From Dehalococcoidia bacterium (lineage in GTDB: Bacteria > Chloroflexota > Dehalococcoidia > GIF9 > AB-539-J10): a stretch of 15,019 nt of DNA. The stretch spans positions 1 to 15,019 of the forward strand of contig JAUWOB010000007.1 in NCBI GenBank assembly GCA_030612345.1, in the 5' to 3' direction. The notes under the pieces were generated by a model, which made no database searches, was not told where the DNA came from, and saw nothing but the letters and a program-made list of their open reading frames with translations. Position numbers and translations under genes: made by a program. How positions within the stretch are numbered: position 1 is the stretch's first letter; each line of letters starts with the position of its first letter. Below, one piece after another: positions 6,386 to 12,126 of the stretch.

Positions 6386-7186
6386 ATGAAGCCATTGATA
6401 GAAATCCGGGACATGAACGCAGCCGATGAGTACTTCGTCGGAACATGCACACATACCAACGAGTCGGAGGAGATAGACGCGTGTGCCAGCAGGCGGCTGG
6501 CCTGGCTCCGGAATATGCGCGCAAAGGGATTGCGGGTGAAGGTTGCCACCCTCAATGGTGAACGAGCAGGATTCCTGTATGTCATCCCTGTTGAGTTCTG
6601 TCCATGGGGACCTCTGGGACACAACCTGCTGGTGATACCCTGTCTATACGTGTTGAATAAAGGTCACGGAGTGGGGAGAGCACTGATAACCGCTGCCGAA
6701 GAAGAGGCCAAACGGCAGGGTCGGAAGGCGCTTGTTACCATGGGCTACCGCCACGATTTCTGGTTCATGCCGGCTAGCTTTTTCGAGACTAACGGTTTCC
6801 TGCCATGTCAGCCACGCCACTCCGAACGTTCCGATGCGAAAGACAGGCCTGTACTGTTATGGAGAGTTCTTGACGAACATGCGGAAGCCCCCATCCCCCT
6901 GACGCCCGATTACAGGTTCACACCGATGCCAGGAAAGGTCGTGATCGACCTTTCCTGGAATACATTCTGTCAGACAAGCGGCATTGAGGCGCAGCGGGTC
7001 AGGGAGGTGGCTGCAGAGTTCGGGGATTCGGTGGCACTCAACGAATACTGCGCGGATGACCGGGCGGTGCTTATCCGTCATCACATACCCCGCGCTATCT
7101 TCATCAACGGCCACGAGATAGGTTGGGGCTATGAAGCGCCTAAGGATGGCCTCAGGGAGGCCATTGTGCAGGCTCTGCGCGGGTAG
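6386..7186 (+). CDS. YoaP-like GNAT acetyltransferase with C-terminal thioredoxin-fold domain
   Basis: A 266-residue two-domain protein. Residues 1 to about 165 are a GNAT domain with acetyl-CoA loop K-G-H-G-V-G-R (92-98) after the strand LLVIPCLYVL (81-90), and SFFETNGF (131-138) as motif B. Residues about 183-266 match the plan of the YoaP-like domain that follows GNAT in Bacillus YoaP: KVVIDLSWNTFC (184-195), a helical stretch, then P-R-A-I-F-I-N-G (235-242) resembling the cis-Pro strand of thioredoxin folds. A single Cys195 takes the place of a C-x-x-C pair, so disulfide reductase activity is unlikely. GGAGGT at 6372-6377 lies 8 nt from ATG 6386; an ATG at 6381 hits a stop at once. It follows the simpler GNAT gene by 112 bp on the same strand. 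Confidence 0.85.
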   Translation: MKPLIEIRDMNAADEYFVGTCTHTNESEEIDACASRRLAWLRNMRAKGLRVKVATLNGERAGFLYVIPVEFCPWGPLGHNLLVIPCLYVLNKGHGVGRALITAAEEEAKRQGRKALVTMGYRHDFWFMPASFFETNGFLPCQPRHSERSDAKDRPVLLWRVLDEHAEAPIPLTPDYRFTPMPGKVVIDLSWNTFCQTSGIEAQRVREVAAEFGDSVALNEYCADDRAVLIRHHIPRAIFINGHEIGWGYEAPKDGLREAIVQALRG

Positions 7187-7255
7187 AAGCGCAATCCACA
7201 AGCCTTGTTGTTTGAAACCGCATCTCTACGCCGGGAACCTCATCTAACGTTCCGC

Positions 7256-7285
7256 TTGGAAGTCGGACCCGCGTTAGAGTATAAT
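7256..7285 (+). promoter_or_regulatory. Promoter of the cvpA-like gene
   Basis: TTGGAA (7256-7261), 18-bp spacer, TATAAT (7280-7285). Transcription would begin near 7292, leaving a leader of about 130 nt before the ATG at 7423. The whole gap 7187-7422 holds no gene I can support. Confidence 0.6.
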
Positions 7286-7422
7286 CCTGATTGGACGCGC
7301 CGTTATGGCAGCGCAAATCCGCATGCAGTCTCCCATAAGGCTGTGAGTGGAGAGAAGAAGGATATTGAGCGAACGAGTGGCCATCCTACAAGCATAGAAA
7401 TGCCAGATTGCAGAGGTAAACA

Positions 7423-7920
7423 ATGAACTGGTTGAGCATAGTCATAATAGTTGTTGCTCTTTTGTTGGGTTTTGCAGGCTTGCGGAACGGGATTATCAAG
7501 ACAGCCTTCGGCATTGCCGGGCTGATAGGCGGCATAGCTTTGGCCGGGCGTTATTACGGCGGGCTCGCTGCATTGCTTTCTCCCGCCGGCGCTACCTGGG
7601 CGAATATAGCTGCTTACGCCATTATCTTGATAGCTACCCTAGTTGTTGCCGGAGTGATCGGCTGGCTTGTAGCCAAGCTGATTCACATCACGTTGCTGGG
7701 CTGGCTTGACAGGCTTGTGGGATTTATCCTCGGCGCCTTTATAGGCAGCCTGTTATGCGCTGCAGTTCTGGCTATCGTGGTCAGGTATCACTCAGGCATG
7801 GAGACAGTTATTGCTCAATCAGCAGTAGCCAGATTCCTGATGGCAGGATTCCCCCTGTTACTGGCACTGCTGCCTGAGGAATTCGAATTCATCCGGGACT
7901 TCTTCTTGCCTTCCGGCTAG
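7423..7920 (+). CDS. CvpA family integral membrane protein
   Basis: A 165-residue, strongly hydrophobic protein with four predicted membrane segments near residues 4-19, 25-44, 60-86 and 98-121, and a short polar tail. The early G-L-R-N-G-I-I-K-T-A-F (19-29), a Tyr-Gly-Gly element after helix 2 and the L-D-R-L-V-G-F-I-L-G-A-F-I-G pairing (95-108) are characteristic of the CvpA/colicin V production family (PF02674). Members are inner-membrane proteins linked to envelope integrity; colicin secretion is only the historical name. AGAGG about seven nt before ATG 7423 is a fair ribosome site. It has its own promoter at 7256-7285 and converges with the thioredoxin gene; their stops are 27 bp apart with no hairpin terminator visible. 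Confidence 0.85.
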   Translation: MNWLSIVIIVVALLLGFAGLRNGIIKTAFGIAGLIGGIALAGRYYGGLAALLSPAGATWANIAAYAIILIATLVVAGVIGWLVAKLIHITLLGWLDRLVGFILGAFIGSLLCAAVLAIVVRYHSGMETVIAQSAVARFLMAGFPLLLALLPEEFEFIRDFFLPSG

Positions 7921-7947
7921 ATATATCATCAAGAGCTAGCGCACAGT

Positions 7948-8274
7948 TTACTTCTGCAGAACTCCATCTAATGCTTTTTGGAGTTCCTTCCTGGGCCTGT
8001 AACCAGTAATCTGCTGAACAGGTTCGCCGCCTCTGAAGATGAGCATAGTGGGAATTGAAGCTATTCCATACTTGGCGGCCAAAGGCCCATTCGCATCGAC
8101 ATCCACCTTGACGAAGTCCATTTTGCCGGCGTATTCGTTGGCTAGTTCCTCCAGAATCGGAGCGGTAGCCAAGCAAGGACCGCACCATTGCGCCCAGAAA
8201 TCCACCACAACTGGCGACTTCGCTTCCAGAACGGTCTTCTTGAAGTTATCCTCACCTACTATGGCTTGCATCAT
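7948..8274 (-). CDS. trxA: Thioredoxin
   Basis: A 108-residue, single-domain thioredoxin, the normal length of the family. The redox site W-C-G-P-C is at 30-34 within VVVDFWAQWCGPC, the buried Asp is Asp25, the cis-Pro is Pro75 in ASIPTMLIF, and G-Y-R-P-R-K-E-L closes the fold. It would reduce protein disulfides in the cytoplasm with NADPH via thioredoxin reductase, which is not in the window. An AGGAGGTG ribosome site (8288-8281) sits 8 nt from the ATG at 8274; a GTG at 8283 gives a longer frame but lies inside that ribosome site. The stop of the TatD gene is also inside it, so translation of the two is probably coupled. It is the last gene of the operon that starts at 9546. Confidence 0.95.
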   Translation of the reverse strand: MMQAIVGEDNFKKTVLEAKSPVVVDFWAQWCGPCLATAPILEELANEYAGKMDFVKVDVDANGPLAAKYGIASIPTMLIFRGGEPVQQITGYRPRKELQKALDGVLQK

Positions 8275-8279
8275 ATGAT

Positions 8280-9068
8280 TCACCTCCTTACTCGAAATGT
8301 TACATCTAAAGAGAAGAAGTCAATGGCATTTCTCGTCGTCTGTTCAGCAATCGTAGCTTCAGCACCTCCCTTGATACAGGACACAGCCTCAAGGCTTCTT
8401 AGGATATCAGCGGGCCTCGACTCATACCGTACTACCCTTCCATAAGTTACAGGGCAATCTGTCTCCAGAAGTAGTCTGTGCAGAGGTGCTTCTTTGACTG
8501 CCCTTCTATGTTCCTCATGATACTCAGCGGCTGGAGTGGCAGAAATAAAAAAACCACCAGCAATTATATCCTTAAGAACGCTGGAAAAGCCAGTAAACCA
8601 ATGGAAGACGGTTTTATCTATGGCGGCTTCCCAAACCAGAAGTAGTGCATCCCTCCAGGCATATCTGCTGTGGATTATCGCCGGCTTAGCGTGCTTCCTG
8701 GCTATCTCCAGAAGCCGGCCAAAAACCTCTTTCTGCATTTCCTTCGACGCTACCTTCAGCACTCTCTTGTCATAATCCAGACCTATCTCACCGACAGCCA
8801 CCGCGGCAGAGATATTCTCCTCAATAAATCGCAGATTATCGTCTATCTCAGGCGCGCCGAGATCGGCCAGCCCACAGGGATGTAAGCCCAAGGCAGGATA
8901 AATAAAGCGACGATGTTGCTGCGAGATTTCCAGGGTTCTTATGTTCGACCGGTGGCCGGAGCCCACAGCGACTACGGCAATGACGCCGGCTTTCCTGGCT
9001 TCCTCGATCATCAGATCGAGGTTATTCAACTCGTCCAGATGGGCGTGAGTATCAATGAGCTCGTACAC
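8280..9068 (-). CDS. TatD-family metal-dependent hydrolase (putative DNase)
   Basis: A 262-residue TIM-barrel amidohydrolase-type protein close to the usual TatD length. Metal ligands in order: D-T-H-A-H (His8, His10), G-E-I-G-L-D-Y (Glu94), I-I-H-S-R (His133), F-H-W-F-T-G (His156) and E-T-D-C-P (Asp204). TatD proteins are Mg-dependent 3'-5' exonucleases implicated in DNA repair. The active site is complete, but the C-terminus after about 215 is diverged from classical TatD, so TatD-related hydrolase is the safe name. It begins with GTG at 9068, whose first G is the last base of the preceding stop (TAGTG), and ends inside the thioredoxin ribosome site, so both junctions point to coupled translation. 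Confidence 0.9.
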   Translation of the reverse strand: MYELIDTHAHLDELNNLDLMIEEARKAGVIAVVAVGSGHRSNIRTLEISQQHRRFIYPALGLHPCGLADLGAPEIDDNLRFIEENISAAVAVGEIGLDYDKRVLKVASKEMQKEVFGRLLEIARKHAKPAIIHSRYAWRDALLLVWEAAIDKTVFHWFTGFSSVLKDIIAGGFFISATPAAEYHEEHRRAVKEAPLHRLLLETDCPVTYGRVVRYESRPADILRSLEAVSCIKGGAEATIAEQTTRNAIDFFSLDVTFRVRR

Positions 9069-9379
9069 TAGATCATCTTCTCCTTGCGCATGGCCTCATA
9101 ATACTTGAGCCCCGCCTCAGTTGGCTTGTACACGTAGAGTGAGAATCTATCCTCCTTCTCCCTGGTAACCAGATGTGCGGATACCAATGCCCTGAGCATC
9201 GCCTCGCCAAAGTAGCCCGCCAAACTGAGGTGATGGTCAGGAACTGCCCTGCCGGTCGTTTCATGCTCCCTGCAAATGGCGGCCAGCAGATTTGCCGGCT
9301 CCCTTTCCAGGCTGCAGAGAAGGGCTTGCATAGTCTCTGTCTGCCTTATCAGGTCGGTGAACTCCTCAAAAGCACCCAT
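9068..9379 (-). CDS. Small winged-helix-like protein of unknown function
   Basis: A 103-residue protein with no family I can name. The N-terminal half is helical (EEFTDLIRQTETMQALLCSL, 5-24). The C-terminal half looks like the recognition helix and wing of a winged-helix domain: Y-F-G-E-A-M-L-R-A-L-V-S-A-H-L-V-T-R (56-73), an exposed charged turn, then S-L-Y-V-Y-K-P-T-E-A-G-L-K-Y-Y-E (80-95), the pattern of regulator tails such as MarR or PadR relatives. It could bind DNA, but no operator can be assigned. It sits 5 nt after the 53-residue gene and overlaps the TatD start by one base, so it belongs to the operon. The ATG at 9379 has only a weak ribosome site (GAAGG, about 9 nt upstream, within the end of the preceding gene), which suits coupled translation. 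Confidence 0.75.
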   Translation of the reverse strand: MGAFEEFTDLIRQTETMQALLCSLEREPANLLAAICREHETTGRAVPDHHLSLAGYFGEAMLRALVSAHLVTREKEDRFSLYVYKPTEAGLKYYEAMRKEKMI

Positions 9380-9384
9380 AGCGG

Positions 9385-9546
9385 CTAGCCTTCAATCCTG
9401 ACAGTAATGAGGAGGTCGCCTGATGCGGCTTCTCTCTGAGAGAGATGGACCTCAGCGGGTCTTCCGACGGCCCGCTTCGGGTCCTCGTGACCGACCTTCT
9501 CGGCAACATCGCGAATGAAGTGGTAATCCTTCGTGCTACGATACAT
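9385..9546 (-). CDS. 53-residue protein, first gene of the TatD-thioredoxin operon
   Basis: A short ATG-to-TAG frame (ATG 9546-9544, TAG 9387-9385) easily lost to length cut-offs. It starts MYRSTKDYHFIRDVAEKVG and ends G-D-L-L-I-T-V-R-I-E-G. The composition is that of a soluble protein, acidic and basic residues are balanced, and there is no membrane segment. I recognise no family. Three things argue that it is real: a well-formed promoter (TTGCCG-17-TAAAAT) directly upstream, a gap of only 5 nt to the next gene on the same strand, and no competing frame with better features. A GGGG four nt before the ATG is the only ribosome-site-like sequence. The -10 lies 13 nt before the ATG, so the mRNA leader would be very short. 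Confidence 0.6.
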   Translation of the reverse strand: MYRSTKDYHFIRDVAEKVGHEDPKRAVGRPAEVHLSQREAASGDLLITVRIEG

Positions 9547-9559
9547 TGCCCCAGAGGAT

Positions 9560-9588
9560 ATTTTACCAGTCAGAGCTCACTGCGGCAA
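9560..9588 (-). promoter_or_regulatory. Promoter of the 53-aa / 103-aa / TatD / thioredoxin operon
   Basis: Read on the minus strand: TTGCCG (9588-9583), 17-bp spacer, TAAAAT (9565-9560). Expected transcription start near 9553, only about 7 nt before the ATG at 9546. It diverges from the padR promoter, with 29 bp between the two -35 boxes. Confidence 0.6.
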
Positions 9589-9617
9589 CCAGAACAGGAC
9601 CCCGATTCCCGCTGATA

Positions 9618-9646
9618 TTGACGCCATACCCAGTCAGTGCTATAGT
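9618..9646 (+). promoter_or_regulatory. Promoter of the padR-HAAS operon
   Basis: TTGACG (9618-9623), 17-bp spacer, TATAGT (9641-9646). It is one of the best sigma70-type promoters in the window. Transcription would start near 9653, giving a leader of about 29 nt with GAGGTG at 9671-9676 as ribosome site. Confidence 0.65.
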
Positions 9647-9670
9647 TCATTGAGAGCTAGCGTACTGAAC
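9645..9670. repeat. GTTCA/TGAAC inverted repeat at the padR transcription start
   Basis: GTTCA (9645-9649) and TGAAC (9666-9670) flank a 16-bp centre containing GCTAGC. It overlaps the end of the -10 and the predicted start site, the right place for an autoregulatory operator. The arms are short and differ from the common PadR ATGT-N8-ACAT site, so the assignment is tentative. Confidence 0.3.
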
Positions 9671-9681
9671 GAGGTGAAACG

Positions 9682-10017
9682 ATGAACTACGGGCGCGAGT
9701 TGTTGAAAGGAAACACTGATTCTCTGCTCCTCTGCCTGATTAGTCGTCAGCCTACCTATGGCTACCAAATAGTGAAAGAACTGGTGAAAAGGAGCAACGG
9801 GTATTTCCAGTTCAAGGAAGGCACCCTTTATCCTGCTCTGCACCGCCTGGAGCGCGAAAGGCTCATCGAGGGTAAGTGGCAGATTCTAGCCAATGGCCAG
9901 CAAAGGCGCTATTACTACATCACTGACAACGGACGACAGGTTCTAGCTACAAGGTTGGCGACCTGGCAGGATTTTTCCAGCGCAGTTATGGCAGTTATAC
10001 AGCCGGAAACAGTCTAA
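9682..10017 (+). CDS. PadR-family transcriptional regulator
   Basis: A 111-residue winged-helix regulator of the short PadR (subfamily 2) type. The family pattern is plain: N-x-D-S-L-L-L-C-L-I (11-20), P-T-Y-G-Y-Q-I-V-K-E-L (24-34), the recognition segment F-K-E-G-T-L-Y-P-A-L-H-R-L-E (44-57), and the wing with R-R-Y-Y-Y-I-T-D-N-G (74-83). It binds DNA as a dimer and usually represses its own operon. GAGGTG lies 5 nt before ATG 9682. The membrane gene 7 bp downstream is the partner often found with such PadR proteins (HAAS/DUF1700 domain). Together they probably form a switch controlling an envelope process; the target genes are not evident here. Confidence 0.93.
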   Translation: MNYGRELLKGNTDSLLLCLISRQPTYGYQIVKELVKRSNGYFQFKEGTLYPALHRLERERLIEGKWQILANGQQRRYYYITDNGRQVLATRLATWQDFSSAVMAVIQPETV

Positions 10018-10024
10018 CAATAAC

Positions 10025-10924
10025 ATGACAGCTAACGCAAGCCATTATCTGAATAGGTTCAAAGCCTACCTCAGAATCGACCAGACCATCAGGGACGACG
10101 CGGCTCAGGAACTCTACGCACATCTCCAAGATAAGACTCAGGAGCTAGAGGAGACCGGGCTAAGCAGAGAGGAAGCAAGCAAAATCGCTGTGCAGTCGCT
10201 CGGTTCGCCGGAGTTAATTGCCCAGCAAATCTATGAAACTCATGCTCAAGGTAGCTGGAAAGAGGCGTTCTTCAGTGCTTTGCCGCACTTTCTGGTTGCC
10301 TCCCTCTTCGCTTCATACTACTACTGGCACAACGTCATCTCTTTGTCAATCATATTGGGCCTAACCGTGGGCACAGCGATTTATGGTTGGCATCGAGGCA
10401 AGCCAATATGGCTCTTCCCCTGGTTGGGATACTACCTTATGCCGGTAGTAGTCACCGGCATATTGCTGCTTTCCCTTCCTCAAGGCTGGGGATGGATAGC
10501 AGCGCTGATCTACATCCCCCTGGCTCTCTTTGTGCTTGTGCACATAGTAAGACAGACAGCAAGACGTGATTGGCTATACGCATCGCTAATGCTGGCCCCC
10601 ATGCCTGTCATATTCGGTTGGTTCCTATCGTCGGGTGCAGGAAATGAGTTCTTGGCAAATGACATGTGGATGGCGAGGTTGCAGGCAAAGGCACCCTGGA
10701 TAGTCATCAGTTTCATTGCTTTGGCAGGAGCAACTATCGGCTTTATCCGCCTCAAGTCGCGCACACACAAAATCCTTAGTCTGCTGACTCCACCTGTTGT
10801 GATCCTGCTCTCAGTAACCCTGGCCAGCCGAGCGAGCATTGATGCCTGGGGCTGGCTGATATTACTCATCTCTTTGTTCGCCTTTGCCATCCCTGTATGG
10901 ATGCAGGCTAGAGCATACCAATAA
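10025..10924 (+). CDS. HAAS/permease-prefix domain membrane protein
   Basis: A 299-residue protein. Residues 1 to about 75 form the cytosolic alpha-helical HAAS-like (DUF1700/permease prefix) domain: Y-L-N-R-F-K-A-Y-L-R (8-17), D-A-A-Q-E-L-Y-A-H-L (25-34), then G-L-S-R-E-E-A-S-K-I-A-V-Q-S-L-G-S-P (45-62). About eight membrane segments follow near 86-100, 104-121, 129-150, 155-176, 184-203, 225-242, 249-267 and 275-293. In this family the N-terminal domain is thought to contact the paired PadR regulator or a partner membrane protein; the membrane part here has no transporter motif I know. It starts 7 nt after the padR stop with no visible ribosome site, which suggests translation coupled to padR. 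After its stop, 10925-11067 is a convergent gap with an 8-bp direct repeat (AGAACTCC) and no clear terminator. Confidence 0.82.
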   Translation: MTANASHYLNRFKAYLRIDQTIRDDAAQELYAHLQDKTQELEETGLSREEASKIAVQSLGSPELIAQQIYETHAQGSWKEAFFSALPHFLVASLFASYYYWHNVISLSIILGLTVGTAIYGWHRGKPIWLFPWLGYYLMPVVVTGILLLSLPQGWGWIAALIYIPLALFVLVHIVRQTARRDWLYASLMLAPMPVIFGWFLSSGAGNEFLANDMWMARLQAKAPWIVISFIALAGATIGFIRLKSRTHKILSLLTPPVVILLSVTLASRASIDAWGWLILLISLFAFAIPVWMQARAYQ

Positions 10925-11067
10925 TCGCCCGGGCAGAACTCCCCCCTAAGAACTCCGGCCTCCACCCGCTGGCATTGGGAAGATTCCGTAAAATCGCTGC
11001 ACAAGACCAAGGACTTACGGGCAGAGGCGCCAAGTGGATTTTCCGGGGGGTGCTTAATAAGCGAAGA

Positions 11068-12102
11068 TCAGCTCTGTGCCTGACTCCACAAGCCAGACTG
11101 GGATTCGAGATCCCTTTTGTAAGGCAGCCCCAGGTGTTCGTAGGCAAGCCTGGCAGCTACTCTGCCGCGAGGTGTTCGCTCTAGAAAACCTAGCTGAAGA
11201 AGATATGGCTCATAAACATCCATGATGGTATCAGCGTCCTCGTTAATGGAAGCAGCAATGGTATCCAGACCTACGGGACCACCGTCAAACTTGTGAATTA
11301 TCGTATGCAGCACTTTGTGATCTATGTCATCCAAACCCACAGAATCTATCTCGAGCTTTGAAAGCCCTTCCAACGCTACTTCATGGGTGACCACTCCGTC
11401 TGCCATCACCTGCGCATAATCTCTCACCCTCTTCAAGAGACGATTGGCCACTCTGGGAGTGCCTCGAGCGCGGCGGGCAATCGGCACAAGCCCTTCCCTC
11501 TCAGCTTTCACCTTGAGGATGGTTGCTGCCCTCTCCAGAATTGCCTGTATTGCTGCCTCATCGTAGAAATCAAGATGATATGTCACCCCAAATCTATCGC
11601 GAAGGGGAGGACTCAACAGCGCAAGGCGAGTAGTCGCCCCGACTAAGGTGAAATGGGGCAGATTCAGTCGCAAGTCTCTAGCAGCTGGACCTTTCCCTAG
11701 AAAGATGTCAAATGCGAAATCCTCCATGGCGGGATAGAGCTTTTCTTCTACCGTATGGCTCAGCCTGTGTATCTCGTCAATGAAGAGGATATCGCCCTCA
11801 TGCAGATTGGTGAGAATAGCTGCCAGGTCTCCAGTGCGTTCTATAGCCGGGCCGGAGCTAACCTTGACATTGACTCCCATCTCAGCAGCGATGATGTAGG
11901 CAAGGGTAGTCTTTCCCAAACCAGGAGCACCATAGAGCATGACATGATCCAGTGACTCGCCTCTCTTCTGAGCAGCGACAATGGCTATTCTCAGATTATC
12001 CTTGATTCTCTCTTGCCCTATGAATTCACTAAGGCGCCTAGGACGGAGGTCGAGGTCAACGGACTTATCTTCAGCTGCTGCTTTGCCTGAAATGAGCCGC
12101 AT
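11068..12102 (-). CDS. ruvB: Holliday junction branch migration ATPase RuvB
   Basis: A 344-residue protein of normal RuvB length. It carries the [11 protein letters not shown] lead (20-30), Walker A G-A-P-G-L-G-K-T (58-65), Walker B with D-E-I-H (109-112), sensor I G-A-T-T (155-158), the arginine-finger segment L-R-D-R-F-G (167-172) and sensor II G-T-P-R (214-217). The C-terminal winged helix ends with R-T-P-R-G-R. RuvB forms hexameric rings that drive branch migration of Holliday junctions together with RuvA, before RuvC cuts; neither partner is in the window. An AAAGG ribosome site is about 8 nt before ATG 12102. It starts 24 bp after the rpoC stop on the same strand, so it is likely co-transcribed with the RNA polymerase genes. 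Confidence 0.97.
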   Translation of the reverse strand: MRLISGKAAAEDKSVDLDLRPRRLSEFIGQERIKDNLRIAIVAAQKRGESLDHVMLYGAPGLGKTTLAYIIAAEMGVNVKVSSGPAIERTGDLAAILTNLHEGDILFIDEIHRLSHTVEEKLYPAMEDFAFDIFLGKGPAARDLRLNLPHFTLVGATTRLALLSPPLRDRFGVTYHLDFYDEAAIQAILERAATILKVKAEREGLVPIARRARGTPRVANRLLKRVRDYAQVMADGVVTHEVALEGLSKLEIDSVGLDDIDHKVLHTIIHKFDGGPVGLDTIAASINEDADTIMDVYEPYLLQLGFLERTPRGRVAARLAYEHLGLPYKRDLESQSGLWSQAQS

Positions 12103-12126
12103 CGCTAACCTTTGGAAGTCAAACCT

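Noticed and set aside
7305..7346. 13-codon upstream frame in the cvpA leader as a regulatory leader peptide
   Set aside because: No ribosome site, no codon run or attenuator structure seen.
7205..7426. 73-residue plus-strand frame before the cvpA gene
   Set aside because: It spans a good promoter (7256-7285), has an irregular composition and overlaps the cvpA start; no ribosome site.
10925..11067. Intrinsic terminator or small RNA between the HAAS gene and ruvB
   Set aside because: Only a direct repeat AGAACTCC and weak dyads; no GC-rich stem followed by T run on either strand.
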